Source: Modestobacter sp. | Lineage (GTDB): Bacteria > Actinomycetota > Actinomycetes > Mycobacteriales > Geodermatophilaceae | Assembly (NCBI GenBank): GCA_025965635.1 | Contig: JAOPWO010000332.1 | Span: 1 to 8,989 of the forward strand | DNA length: 8,989 nt | Direction: 5' to 3' | Part shown: piece after piece, positions 1-6,948 of the stretch | Layout: each line of letters starts with the position of its first letter | Numbering within the stretch: the first letter of the stretch is position 1 | Program-made: the position numbers and the translations under genes | Notes under the pieces: generated by a model | The model's input: only the letters and a program-made list of their open reading frames with translations | Databases searched by the model: none | Told to the model about the DNA's origin: nothing

Positions 1-1019
1 GCATCGCGGCCGAGGACGTGACCGCGGCCCCACCGGGCCGGTGGTCCCCACCGGCCGGCGAGAGCGCGGAGCTGTCGGTGAGCACCTTCACCCGCACCCT
101 CGACGATGACTGGCGGCGCACCTCGTACAGCGCGCTGACCCGCTCGGCGCACGAGCAGCACCTGGCCAGCGAGCCCGACACGGCGGTCAAGGACGACGAG
201 CGGGACGACGAGCAGGACGCCGAGCCGGAGGTGCCCGAGCCGGTGCCCGGTGGCCGGCCATCGCCGCTGAGCGACCTGCCCGGCGGCGCCGCGTTCGGCA
301 CCCTGGTGCACGCGGTGCTCGAGGACCCCGACCCGTCGGCCCTCGACCAGCGCTGCGCCGACGCCGTCGCCCGCGAGCTGCTGCCCGGCGTCTCCGCGGC
401 GGCGCTGGCCGACGGGCTGCGCCCGGTGCTGCACACCCTGCTGGACTGCGCGGGCACGACGCTGGCCGGCATCGCCGCGACCGACCGGCTCGCCGAGCTG
501 GACTTCGAGCTGCCGCTGGCCGGCGGCGACCGGGCCGTGCCGCACGGCACCCTCGCCGACGTGGTCGCGCTCCTGCGCCGGCACGACCTCGGCCCGCTCG
601 CCGGATACCCGGACCTGCTGGCCGAACTCGAGCCGCAGGCGCTGCGCGGTTTCCTCACCGGCAGCATCGACGCCGTCCTCCGGCTGTCCGGGCCGACCTA
701 CGCGGTCGTCGACTACAAGACCAACCGGCTGGGCGCCGAGCCGTTGACCACCTGGCACTACCGGGCCGAGGCGATGGCCGAGGAGATGCAGCGCACCCAC
801 TACGTGCTGCAGGCGCTGCTGTACTCCGTGGCGCTGCACCGGTACCTGCGCTGGCGGCAGCCGGGGTACGAGCCGGCCCACCACCTGGGCCCGGTGCTGT
901 ACCTCTTCGTCCGCGGCATGACCGGGCCCGACGGGCCGCCCGGGGCCGGGGTGTTCACCTGGACCCCGCCCGCCGCGCTGGTCACCGAGCTGTCCGACCT
1001 GCTGGCGGGCCGGCCGTGA
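1..1019 (+). CDS. recB: Exodeoxyribonuclease V (RecBCD) subunit beta, C-terminal nuclease domain, 5' truncated
   Basis: This is the C-terminal part of RecB, the helicase-nuclease subunit of RecBCD, which processes double-strand breaks in the cytoplasm. The frame is open from base 3, so the gene begins upstream of the window; the GTG at 18 is internal. Visible in order are the RecB-type RTSYSAL segment, an acidic Asp/Glu-rich linker (about 165-265), and the nuclease core. The core has the GTLVHAVLE histidine (codon 309), the aspartate of GSIDAV (669), and the VVDYKTNRLG motif with its Asp (711) and Lys (717). The family QALLYSVALHRYLR helix and the HHLGPVLYLFVRGM strand follow. The four metal-binding or catalytic positions of the RecB nuclease (His, Asp, Asp, Lys) are therefore all present. 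The stop overlaps the recD start by four bases, which indicates translational coupling. Identification rests on direct motif similarity to the E. coli RecB C-terminus. Confidence 0.95.
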   Translation, partial: IAAEDVTAAPPGRWSPPAGESAELSVSTFTRTLDDDWRRTSYSALTRSAHEQHLASEPDTAVKDDERDDEQDAEPEVPEPVPGGRPSPLSDLPGGAAFGTLVHAVLEDPDPSALDQRCADAVARELLPGVSAAALADGLRPVLHTLLDCAGTTLAGIAATDRLAELDFELPLAGGDRAVPHGTLADVVALLRRHDLGPLAGYPDLLAELEPQALRGFLTGSIDAVLRLSGPTYAVVDYKTNRLGAEPLTTWHYRAEAMAEEMQRTHYVLQALLYSVALHRYLRWRQPGYEPAHHLGPVLYLFVRGMTGPDGPPGAGVFTWTPPAALVTELSDLLAGRP

Positions 1020-2776
1020 TCCCGGTGCGGGCGACCGGTCTGCTGCACGAGTTCGCCGCGGCGGGGGTGCTGTCGGCCGCGGACGTGCACGTGGCGCTGC
1101 GGCTGTCCCGGCTGGGGAACGAGCGGTCCGAGACGGTGCTGCTCGCCGCCGCGCTCGCCGTCCGGGGCGTCCGCACGGGATCGGTCTGCGTCGAGCTGGC
1201 CACCGTGGCCGGCTCGGTGGTGCCCGACGAGGACGCGCCCCCGGTCGAGCTGGCCTGGCCGGCCGACTGGACGGCGCTGACCGGCAGTCCGCTGGTCGCC
1301 GTCGGGGCGGGCGCACCGTGGCGTCCGCTCCGGCTCGTCGACGGCCTGCTCTACCTCGACCGGTACTGGCAGCAGGAGCAGGTGGTCCGCCGGGAGCTCG
1401 ACGAGCGCGCTGCCCGGCCGGCGCCCGCGGTGGACCTGGCGTCGCTGTCCTCGCTCTTCCCCGGTCCGGCGCCCGACCGGCAACGGCTGGCGGCCGCCGT
1501 CGCCGCCGGGCGCTGGGTCAGCGTGCTGACGGGCGGCCCGGGCACCGGCAAGACGCACACCGTGGCCCGGCTGCTGCGGCTGCTGTCCGACCAGCCGGGG
1601 CCGGCGCCGCGCATCGCGCTGGCCGCGCCCACCGGCAAGGCCGCGGCCCGGCTGCAGGAGGCCGTGCGGGAGCAGGCGGCCGCCGTCGGCCTGCCGGTCG
1701 ACCTCACCGCCTCGACGCTGCACCGGCTGCTCGGCTGGCGGCCGGACAGCCGCAGCCGGTTCCGGCACGACGCGGGCAACCACCTCCCCTACGACGTCGT
1801 GGTGGTCGACGAGTCCTCGATGGTGCCGCTCACGATGATGGCCCGGCTGCTGGAGGCCGTCCGGCCCACGGCCCGCCTGGTGCTGGTGGGTGACCCCGAC
1901 CAGCTCACCCCGGTCGAGGCCGGGGCGGTGCTCAGCGACCTGGTGCACCGCCCGGCCGCCGGCGGTGCTCCCAGCGGCCACCCCGCCGGGCTCGACCCCG
2001 CGGACCTGGACCTCGACGACACAGAGCAGCAGCAGCTGCGCAACGGTGTCGTCCGGCTCCGGCTGTCCCGCCGGTACGGCGCGGCGATCGGGGGTCTGGC
2101 CGAGGCGGTGCGTGCCGGCGACGCCGACCGGGTGCTGACCCTGTTGCACGTCGAGGAGGCGCTCTCCCTCGACCCGGGCACGGACGCGCTGGAAGCCGAG
2201 GTGCGGGCCGTCGGCGCTGCGATCCGGGCCGCCGCGGAGGCCGGCGACGCCGACCGCAGCCTGGAGCTGCTGGGCCGCCACCGGCTGCTGTGCGCCCACC
2301 GGCACGGTCCGGCGGGCGTGTCGTACTGGAACGACCGGGTCAACCGGTGGACCGGTGCGGCCCCGGGGGAGTGGCGGCCCGGCCAGCCGCTGCTCGTCAC
2401 CGCCAACGACCACGAGAACGCGCTCTACAACGGCGACACCGGGGTGGTCGTCGCGACCGGGGACGGGCTGCGCGCGGCGTTCGGCCGCGGCCGTGCGGCC
2501 GAGCTCGTGCCGCTGTCCCGGCTGTCGTCGGTCGCGACCGCCCACGCGCTCACCGTGCACCGCAGCCAGGGCAGCCAGTACGAGGACGTCACGGTCGTGC
2601 TGCCGTCGGAGTCGTCGGCCATCCTGACCCGGGAGCTGCTGTACACAGCGGTCACCCGGGCAAGCCGGCGGGTGCGCGTCGTGGGGTCGGAGGAGGCCGT
2701 GCGGGCCGCCGTCGGCCGGCAGGTGGTCCGCGCCAGCGGGCTGCGCCGACGGCACGCCGAGGCCGGGAGCGGCTGA
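1016..2776 (+). CDS. recD: Exodeoxyribonuclease V subunit alpha (RecD helicase)
   Basis: RecD is the 5'-3' superfamily 1B helicase motor of RecBCD. At 586 residues it is close to the usual RecD length (E. coli about 608). A poorly conserved N-terminal domain covers about residues 1-150. The helicase motifs are intact: Walker A GGPGTGKT (173-180), the motif Ia region APTGKAAARL (204-213), Walker B VVVVDESSMV (261-270), motif III VGDPDQLTPVEAG (291-303), the 2B-type VHRSQGSQYEDV segment (514-525) and motif VI LLYTAVTRAS (541-550). The GTG start at 1016 overlaps the recB stop (GTGA), so expression is coupled to RecB. No RecC gene lies within the window; in the usual order it would be upstream of recB. 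The stop sits in the left arm of a dyad shared with the convergent STAS gene. The complete motif set argues for an active helicase, and paralogous RecD2 is unlikely because RecB is directly upstream. Confidence 0.95.
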   Translation: MIPVRATGLLHEFAAAGVLSAADVHVALRLSRLGNERSETVLLAAALAVRGVRTGSVCVELATVAGSVVPDEDAPPVELAWPADWTALTGSPLVAVGAGAPWRPLRLVDGLLYLDRYWQQEQVVRRELDERAARPAPAVDLASLSSLFPGPAPDRQRLAAAVAAGRWVSVLTGGPGTGKTHTVARLLRLLSDQPGPAPRIALAAPTGKAAARLQEAVREQAAAVGLPVDLTASTLHRLLGWRPDSRSRFRHDAGNHLPYDVVVVDESSMVPLTMMARLLEAVRPTARLVLVGDPDQLTPVEAGAVLSDLVHRPAAGGAPSGHPAGLDPADLDLDDTEQQQLRNGVVRLRLSRRYGAAIGGLAEAVRAGDADRVLTLLHVEEALSLDPGTDALEAEVRAVGAAIRAAAEAGDADRSLELLGRHRLLCAHRHGPAGVSYWNDRVNRWTGAAPGEWRPGQPLLVTANDHENALYNGDTGVVVATGDGLRAAFGRGRAAELVPLSRLSSVATAHALTVHRSQGSQYEDVTVVLPSESSAILTRELLYTAVTRASRRVRVVGSEEAVRAAVGRQVVRASGLRRRHAEAGSG

Positions 2777-2813
2777 GGCCCGGCGGCTCCGCGCGGGCAG
2801 GCGCGTCTCAGCC
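2771..2813. terminator. Candidate bidirectional terminator between recD and the STAS gene
   Basis: A perfect 7-bp inverted repeat, GGCTGAG (2771-2777) and CTCAGCC (2807-2813), encloses an inner CGCGC (2790-2794) and GCGCG (2801-2805) hairpin. The arms contain the stop codons of the two convergent genes (TGA 2774-2776 and, on the minus strand, 2808-2810). There is no T-tract on either side, so it would be a non-canonical GC-rich terminator of the kind common in actinobacteria. The dyad is seen directly; the function is inferred from the convergent position. Confidence 0.4.
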
Positions 2814-3140
2814 CCGCGAGGCGCCGGCGAGCAGCCGCTCGACCAGGGGTGAGCGGCGCACACGCACGTCCCGGCCGGCCTGCCGGGCGGCGTCGAGGTG
2901 GTCGAGCACCAGGTCGAGCGCGGGCGCCGACAAGGAGGTCACCGAGCCCGCGTCGATGCCGTCGATCCGCATCGGTTCCCGGCCGTAGCGCCGGAGGTGG
3001 GCGTCGACGACCGCCCCGTCGACCTCGCCCGCCAGGCAGAGCACCGGCCCACCCGCGGTGTTGAGCAGCCGGATCAGGCCGCGTACGGCCGGGCGGTCGG
3101 TCGGGGGCGAGGTCGCCGCGGAGGTCGCCGCAGAGGTCAC
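2808..3140 (-). CDS. Small STAS-domain protein (anti-sigma factor antagonist-like)
   Basis: This 110-residue protein resembles the STAS fold of anti-anti-sigma factors such as SpoIIAA. A low-complexity Thr/Ser/Ala N-terminus comes first. The first strand and turn follow (GPVLCLAGEVDGAVVDAHL, residues 31-49), then the second strand MRIDGIDAGSVTSL (57-70) and the helix SAPALDLVLDHLDAARQAG (71-89). Last come the strand DVRVRRSP and a closing helix. In the family the loop at 70-75 normally reads D-S-x-G-L and carries the phosphorylated serine. Here it is S-A-P-A-L, so that serine is alanine and the preceding Asp is serine. The protein may therefore not be switched by a partner kinase in the usual way. 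The GTG start at 3138-3140 has no strong ribosome binding site, and a 12-bp tandem repeat (3109-3141) encodes its first residues. No anti-sigma kinase or sigma factor is adjacent. The fold is moderately certain; the role is inferred. Confidence 0.65.
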   Translation of the reverse strand: MTSAATSAATSPPTDRPAVRGLIRLLNTAGGPVLCLAGEVDGAVVDAHLRRYGREPMRIDGIDAGSVTSLSAPALDLVLDHLDAARQAGRDVRVRRSPLVERLLAGASRG

Positions 3141-3141
3141 C
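3109..3141. repeat. Short tandem repeat, 12-bp unit
   Basis: Two nearly identical 12-base copies, GAGGTCGCCGCG (3109-3120) and GAGGTCGCCGCA (3121-3132), are followed by a partial third copy, GAGGTCACC. They encode the repetitive TSAATSAATS start of the STAS protein on the minus strand. Such a repeat can change copy number by slippage, which would only lengthen or shorten the disordered N-terminus in steps of four residues. Confidence 0.6.
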
Positions 3142-3230
3142 GGACCAGGGTCCCGTCTGCCCGTAGGTGTCGCACCGGGCGGCCGGGGAGCGGATGGTGT
3201 GCTGTCGGACCCGGCGGCGACACTGGCCGG

Positions 3231-4895
3231 GTGAACCGGGTCGTCCTCCTCCGCCGCGGCGCGGCCGTGGAGGCGCGGGAGTGCCCGGACGGCGGGTCGC
3301 CGGTCGAGGTGACCCGGCTGCCGGTCGGGCAGCTGGCCGGCTTCGTCCGCGACCGGGAGACGTCACCGGTCCGGTGGGTGTGGGACGACACCACCCGGTG
3401 GTACCCCGGCCTGCTCGCGGCCGGTGTCCGGGTCGAGCGCTGCTGGGACCTGCGGCTGAGCCACGCCGTCCTCCGCCGGTCGCCCGTCGTCGACCAGGCC
3501 CTGCTGGTCGGCGCCGAGACGCAGGGCTGGGACGCGCTGCAGCCCGTCACCGCCGCCGACCCCGCGCTGTTCCCCCTCGACGACCCCGCTGACCGGCTGG
3601 ACGCGGCTGCGGAGGACGTGCGCCAGCAGGCGGCCCTGGCCGCCTCTCCGCAGCGGGCGCGGCTGGGCCTGCTGCTGGCGGCGGAGTCCTCGGGCGCGCT
3701 GGTGGCCGCCGAGATGACCTCCGCCGGCCTGCCCTGGCGGGCTGACCTGCACGAACGGCTGCTGACCGAGCTGCTCGGCCCGCGGCCGGTGGCCGGCCGG
3801 CGACCGGCGGTCCTCGAAGGCCTGCTCACCGAGATCCGCGGGGCCTTCCGCGACCCGGGCCTGAACCCCGACTCTCCCGGGGGGCTGCTGCGCGCGCTGC
3901 AGGCTGCGGGGCTGCCGGTGACCGACACCCGCTCCTGGACCCTGGAGCAGCTCGAGCACCCCGGCATGCTGGCGCTGCTGGAGTACAAGAGGCTGTCCCG
4001 CCTGCTCCAGGCCAACGGCTGGAACTGGCTGGACGCCTGGGTGCGCGACGGCCGGTTCCGCTCGTACTTCCTGCCTGGCGGTGTGGTGACCGGGCGGTGG
4101 GCGTCCAACGGCGGCGGTGCGCTGTCCGTCCCCGTCCAGGTCCGCCCGGCCGCGGTCGCCGACGACGGCTGGCGGTTCGTCGTCTCCGACGTCGCCCAGC
4201 TCGAGCCCCGGGTGCTCGCCGGCATGAGCGGCGACGTCGCGATGGCCGAGGCGGCGCGGTCCACCGACCTGTACCAGGGCATGGTGGCCAGCGGGGCGGT
4301 GGCCACCCGGGCCGACGCCAAGCTGGGCATGCTCGGGGCCATGTACGGCGGCACCCGGGGCGAGAGCGGGCGGATGATGCCCCGGCTGACCCGCCGCTAC
4401 CCCCGGGCGATCGGGTTGGTCGAGGAGGCCGCCCGCGCCGGAGAGCGCGGCGAGGTGGTGCACACCCTCCTCGGCCGCGGGTCGCCGGCACCGACGGGGC
4501 CGTGGGCGTGGCCGGAGGGTCCGGTCGAGCTCGGTGAGCCACCCGAGCAGGGCGGCTCGACCGAGGAGCGCGACCGCCGCCGCCGTGCCCGGGGCCGGTT
4601 CACCCGCAACTTCGTCGTCCAGGGCACTGGCGCGGAGTGGGCGCTGTGCTGGCTGGCCGACCTGCGGAACCGGCTGTGGCGGCTCGGCGGCAGCGGCACC
4701 GCCGCGGAGCGGCCGCACCTCGTCTTCTTCCTCCACGACGAGGTGCTGGTGCACACGCCCGAGCACCTGGCCGCCGACGTCGAGGACACGGTCCGCCGCG
4801 CCGCGGCGGAGGCCGGGCGACTGCTGTTCGGCAGCTTTCCGATCGACTTCCCGCTGGACGTCGCCGTCGTCGCGTCGTGGGCCGACGCGGACTGA
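3231..4895 (+). CDS. Family A DNA polymerase, bifunctional 3'-5' exonuclease/DNA polymerase type (PolA-like, no 5' nuclease)
   Basis: This 554-residue protein is related to the polymerase half of DNA polymerase I and lacks the 5'-3' exonuclease domain. The N-terminus (1-130) matches the position of the proofreading domain, but no Asp-X-Glu Exo I motif is visible, so that activity is doubtful. Polymerase motif A is VVSDVAQLEPRVLAGMSGD (317-335, with Asp320 and Glu325). Motif B lies in 360-373, with Arg360, Lys364, Tyr372 and Gly373; the position of E. coli Phe762 is Leu368. Motif C is FFLHDEVLV (499-507) with His502, Asp503 and Glu504. A Pro/Glu/Arg-rich insertion at about 415-455 separates motifs B and C. 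The GTG at 3231 was chosen because similarity begins there and upstream codons are not gene-like. No Shine-Dalgarno is obvious, and GACACT (3219-3224) six bases upstream could be the -10 of a leaderless transcript. It is divergent from the STAS gene. Such proteins occur alongside full PolA in actinobacteria; a repair role is inferred. Confidence 0.88.
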   Translation: MNRVVLLRRGAAVEARECPDGGSPVEVTRLPVGQLAGFVRDRETSPVRWVWDDTTRWYPGLLAAGVRVERCWDLRLSHAVLRRSPVVDQALLVGAETQGWDALQPVTAADPALFPLDDPADRLDAAAEDVRQQAALAASPQRARLGLLLAAESSGALVAAEMTSAGLPWRADLHERLLTELLGPRPVAGRRPAVLEGLLTEIRGAFRDPGLNPDSPGGLLRALQAAGLPVTDTRSWTLEQLEHPGMLALLEYKRLSRLLQANGWNWLDAWVRDGRFRSYFLPGGVVTGRWASNGGGALSVPVQVRPAAVADDGWRFVVSDVAQLEPRVLAGMSGDVAMAEAARSTDLYQGMVASGAVATRADAKLGMLGAMYGGTRGESGRMMPRLTRRYPRAIGLVEEAARAGERGEVVHTLLGRGSPAPTGPWAWPEGPVELGEPPEQGGSTEERDRRRRARGRFTRNFVVQGTGAEWALCWLADLRNRLWRLGGSGTAAERPHLVFFLHDEVLVHTPEHLAADVEDTVRRAAAEAGRLLFGSFPIDFPLDVAVVASWADAD

Positions 4896-4899
4896 CCGG

Positions 4900-4942
4900 C
4901 CGGCGGGTGTTCGGGCTCCGGGTCGGAGACGTCACCCGCCGG
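4900..4942. terminator. Candidate bidirectional terminator between the polymerase and DUF2267 genes
   Basis: A perfect 10-bp inverted repeat, CCGGCGGGTG (4900-4909) and CACCCGCCGG (4933-4942), encloses a second hairpin CTCCG-GGT-CGGAG (4916-4928). It starts four bases after the polymerase stop and includes the last codons of the convergent DUF2267 gene. There is no T-tract. The nested stem is seen directly; termination in both directions is inferred from its location. Confidence 0.5.
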
Positions 4943-5327
4943 TGGTCGGCGCGCCCGCCGACCGGCTCATCCGCCGGTACTCGAGGGGGAGCATGGACAG
5001 CGCGTGCTCCAGCTGCCGGGCTCCCATGGCCTCGCTCAGCACGGCCAGCACCGCTCGTGCTCCGCGCCTCGTCTCCTCCTCGGTGAGCCCGGTGCGCCGG
5101 CTGAGCCCCGAGACGGCCTCGCTCACCGGCTTCGGGTGCGCCTGTCCGTCGTGCCGTGGGACGTGGGGCCCGAGCCAGTCCGGGAGCACTGCGGCCAAGC
5201 GCTGCAGCTCCCCGCCGCTGATCTGGCCGGCGATCTCGGCGAGGGTGGCGCGGGTCAGGTCCGCGGCCTCGCCCTTGGAGAGCCCGGCCCGCTCGGCGAC
5301 GGCCGTGAGGAACGTCTTCTCGTCCAT
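4932..5327 (-). CDS. DUF2267 domain-containing protein
   Basis: This 131-residue soluble helical protein has no signal peptide or membrane segment. It shows the DUF2267 pattern: an N-terminal MDEKTFLTAVAERAGL motif, the helix LTRATLAEIAGQISGGELQRLAAVLPDWL (about 23-51), a proline-rich linker, then a second half starting at about residue 70. The second half repeats the layout (VSEAVSGLSRRTGLTEEETRRGARAVLAVLSEAM, then the LEHALSMLPLEYRRM end). The family resembles a duplicated helical unit. The Pro-X-X-(Trp/Tyr) ends of the two halves (LPDWL and LPLEY) are typical and place the mature halves clearly. The ATG at 5325-5327 is preferred over longer upstream starts because the added 45 residues look non-coding, and a GGTGG purine run lies five bases before it. 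The biochemical function of DUF2267 is not established. The gene is convergent to the polymerase and divergent from the FAD oxidoreductase, with 164 bases between the two starts. Confidence 0.85.
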   Translation of the reverse strand: MDEKTFLTAVAERAGLSKGEAADLTRATLAEIAGQISGGELQRLAAVLPDWLGPHVPRHDGQAHPKPVSEAVSGLSRRTGLTEEETRRGARAVLAVLSEAMGARQLEHALSMLPLEYRRMSRSAGAPTTGG

Positions 5328-5491
5328 GGGTCCACCATCCTCGGTGTTCTCGGGAGGGTCCCCGGCGTCCGCGGCTGTACCCCCCGGGCGCTCGGCTGAA
5401 CGTGCGTCGCGCCGGGACGCGGCCTTGTGCACTCCGCCGGACCCGGCCACCGTGGAGTTCACCAGCCCGCCGCGACCTCGGGGAGGTCACC

Positions 5492-6739
5492 ATGTCCGAG
5501 GTGGACTGCTGCATCGCCGGCGGCGGACCGGCCGGGATGATGCTCGGGCTGCTCCTCGCCCGCCAGGGCCTGACCGTGGTCGTCCTCGAGGCGCACGGGG
5601 ACTTCCTGCGGGACTTCCGCGGCGACACGGTGCACCCCTCGACGCTGCGGCTGCTCGACGAGCTCGGGCTGGCCGAGGAGTTCCTCCGGTTACCGCACCA
5701 GGAGGTCACCCGGCTGGGCGTCACGACCGACGACGGCACCTACGTGCTGGCCGACTTCAGCCGGCTGCCCGGTGCGTTCCCCTTCCTGACGTTCGTGCCG
5801 CAGTGGGACCTCCTCGACTTCCTCGCCGGCCGGGCGCGGCAGTACCCGGGCTTCCACCTGCGGATGGAGGCGGTGGTGGTCGGCCTGCTCCACGAGGACG
5901 GCCGGGTGCGGGGACTCCGCTACCGGACGCCCGACGGCCACGTGCACGAGGTGCGGGCCCGCCTGACGGTGGCGGCCGACGGCCGCAACACCCGGCTGCG
6001 CGAGCACACCGGCCTCCGGCTCCGCTCGTTCGGTGCCCCGATGGACGTGCTGTGGTTCCGGCTCCCCGGACCGCCGGACGGATCGACGCAGTCCTTCGGC
6101 GGCGCCGGCCGCATCACCCGGGGTCGGATGGTGGTCCGGATCGACCGGGGCGAGTACTGGCAGTGCGCCTACCTCGTCCCCAAGGGCGGCTACGCGGCCC
6201 TGCAGGCAGCCGGGCTGCCCGCGTTCCGGGCCGACCTCGGCCGGCTGCTGCCCGATGGCGCCGACCCCGGCGTGCTCCACAGCTGGGACGACGTGCGGGT
6301 GCTCAGCGTGCGTGTCGACCGGCTCACCCGGTGGCACCGGCCGGGTCTGCTGTTCATCGGCGACGCCGCGCACGCCATGTCGCCGATCGGCGGCGTGGGG
6401 ATCAACCTGGCCGTGCAGGACGCGACCGCGGCCGCACGGCTGCTCGCCGGTCCGCTGCGAACCGGCGCGGTGACCCCGCGGCAGCTCGCCCGGGTGCGCC
6501 GGCGCCGGCTGCTGCCCACCGTGGTGACCCAGTCCGTGCAGCGGCTGGTCCAGAGCCGGGCCCTCCGCCGGATCCTGGCCGGGGACCGGCCGATCGGCGC
6601 TCCCCGGGTGCTGCGGCTGCTGGACCGGCACCCGGTCCTGCAGGGGCTGACCGCCCGCGCGATCGGCATCGGGGTGCTGCCCGAGCACGCCGCCGCCGCA
6701 CCTGGCGCCGGGGTCAGCCGCTCCCGTACGGGCAGGTGA
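5492..6739 (+). CDS. FAD-dependent oxidoreductase / aromatic-type flavoprotein monooxygenase (UbiH/PHBH-like)
   Basis: This 415-residue cytoplasmic flavoprotein belongs to the class A monooxygenase superfamily (UbiH, p-hydroxybenzoate hydroxylase). The N-terminal Rossmann motif is GGGPAG (10-15), with an acidic residue at the end of the second strand (Glu33) for the FAD ribose. The middle DG motif reads VAADGRNTRLRE (160-171). The GD motif, which binds the FAD ribityl and pyrophosphate, reads GLLFIGDAAHAMSPIGGVGINLAVQDA (285-311). The C-terminus is Arg-rich and helical. All three family signatures are present, so the enzyme is probably active as an NAD(P)H and O2-dependent hydroxylase or a related reductase. 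The substrate cannot be read from sequence, and no biosynthetic neighbours help. The ATG at 5492 has a strong GGGAGG Shine-Dalgarno (5481-5486) five bases upstream, which rejects the longer upstream start. A weak TTGTGC-N17-CACCGT pair (5425-5453) might be its promoter. Confidence 0.92.
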   Translation: MSEVDCCIAGGGPAGMMLGLLLARQGLTVVVLEAHGDFLRDFRGDTVHPSTLRLLDELGLAEEFLRLPHQEVTRLGVTTDDGTYVLADFSRLPGAFPFLTFVPQWDLLDFLAGRARQYPGFHLRMEAVVVGLLHEDGRVRGLRYRTPDGHVHEVRARLTVAADGRNTRLREHTGLRLRSFGAPMDVLWFRLPGPPDGSTQSFGGAGRITRGRMVVRIDRGEYWQCAYLVPKGGYAALQAAGLPAFRADLGRLLPDGADPGVLHSWDDVRVLSVRVDRLTRWHRPGLLFIGDAAHAMSPIGGVGINLAVQDATAAARLLAGPLRTGAVTPRQLARVRRRRLLPTVVTQSVQRLVQSRALRRILAGDRPIGAPRVLRLLDRHPVLQGLTARAIGIGVLPEHAAAAPGAGVSRSRTGR

Positions 6740-6901
6740 TGATCTCCAGGGAGTGCCCGGCCGGGTGCTCCCCGCACAGGCCGCGTCCGCCGTCGTCGTG
6801 GTGATCTGGGTCGACCGGGACGAGGTGCCGGCCGATGTGACGGCGTCCATCGGAGAGGTGGTGGCGGTGCGGCGCAGCTGACCGGGGAGCCGGCGGTTCG
6901 T

Positions 6902-6931
6902 GTCGCCCTCCCGCCGCGGCCGGAGGGCGAC
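6902..6931. promoter_or_regulatory. Perfect 10-bp dyad: operator or terminator hairpin
   Basis: GTCGCCCTCC (6902-6911) and GGAGGGCGAC (6922-6931) are perfect inverted repeats separated by ten bases. The dyad ends five bases before a TAGGTT -10-like box and covers the expected -35 position of the downstream gene. It could be an operator for that promoter, or a terminator for transcription arriving from the FAD oxidoreductase; no T-tract follows. The symmetry is seen directly and the role is inferred. Confidence 0.45.
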
Positions 6932-6936
6932 GGCGA

Positions 6937-6942
6937 TAGGTT
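6937..6942 (+). promoter_or_regulatory. Candidate -10 box of a leaderless promoter
   Basis: TAGGTT matches the actinobacterial TANNNT -10 consensus and lies six bases before the ATG at 6949. That spacing would place transcription start at or next to the start codon. No Shine-Dalgarno is visible before this ATG, which is consistent with leaderless translation. A -35 hexamer is not evident. Confidence 0.4.
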
Positions 6943-6948
6943 GGCCCG

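Larger units (their letters stand above)
6740..6948. other. Intergenic region with ambiguous small ORFs
   Basis: No gene can be assigned with confidence here. On the plus strand a GTG-started 42-codon frame (6753-6881) has nearly all G/C third positions and a strong G bias at first positions, but its purine run touches the start codon. On the minus strand, in the same codon register, a Cys/His-rich frame ends at 6714 and reads HPAGHSLEIITCPYGSG near its end. That frame has no ATG, GTG or TTG start close by. At most one of these can be real. The downstream part carries the dyad and promoter described separately. Confidence 0.35.

Noticed and set aside
800..2863. Minus-strand open frame of 687 codons across recB and recD
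   Set aside because: It is antisense to two genes with complete motif sets, is Arg/Pro/Gly-rich and has no family motif. Long antisense frames are expected in DNA this GC-rich.
2898..3230. Longer N-terminal extension of the polymerase frame
   Set aside because: It lies antisense to the STAS gene and shows no polymerase similarity; GTG 3231 fits the conserved N-terminus.
5328..5462. Upstream start for the DUF2267 gene, adding 45 residues
   Set aside because: The added sequence is unlike the family, and the internal ATG has a purine run at proper spacing and begins exactly at the family motif.
4534..6804. Plus-strand open frame of 756 codons spanning the polymerase end, the DUF2267 gene and the FAD gene
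   Set aside because: It runs out of frame or antisense through three well-supported genes and has low-complexity composition.
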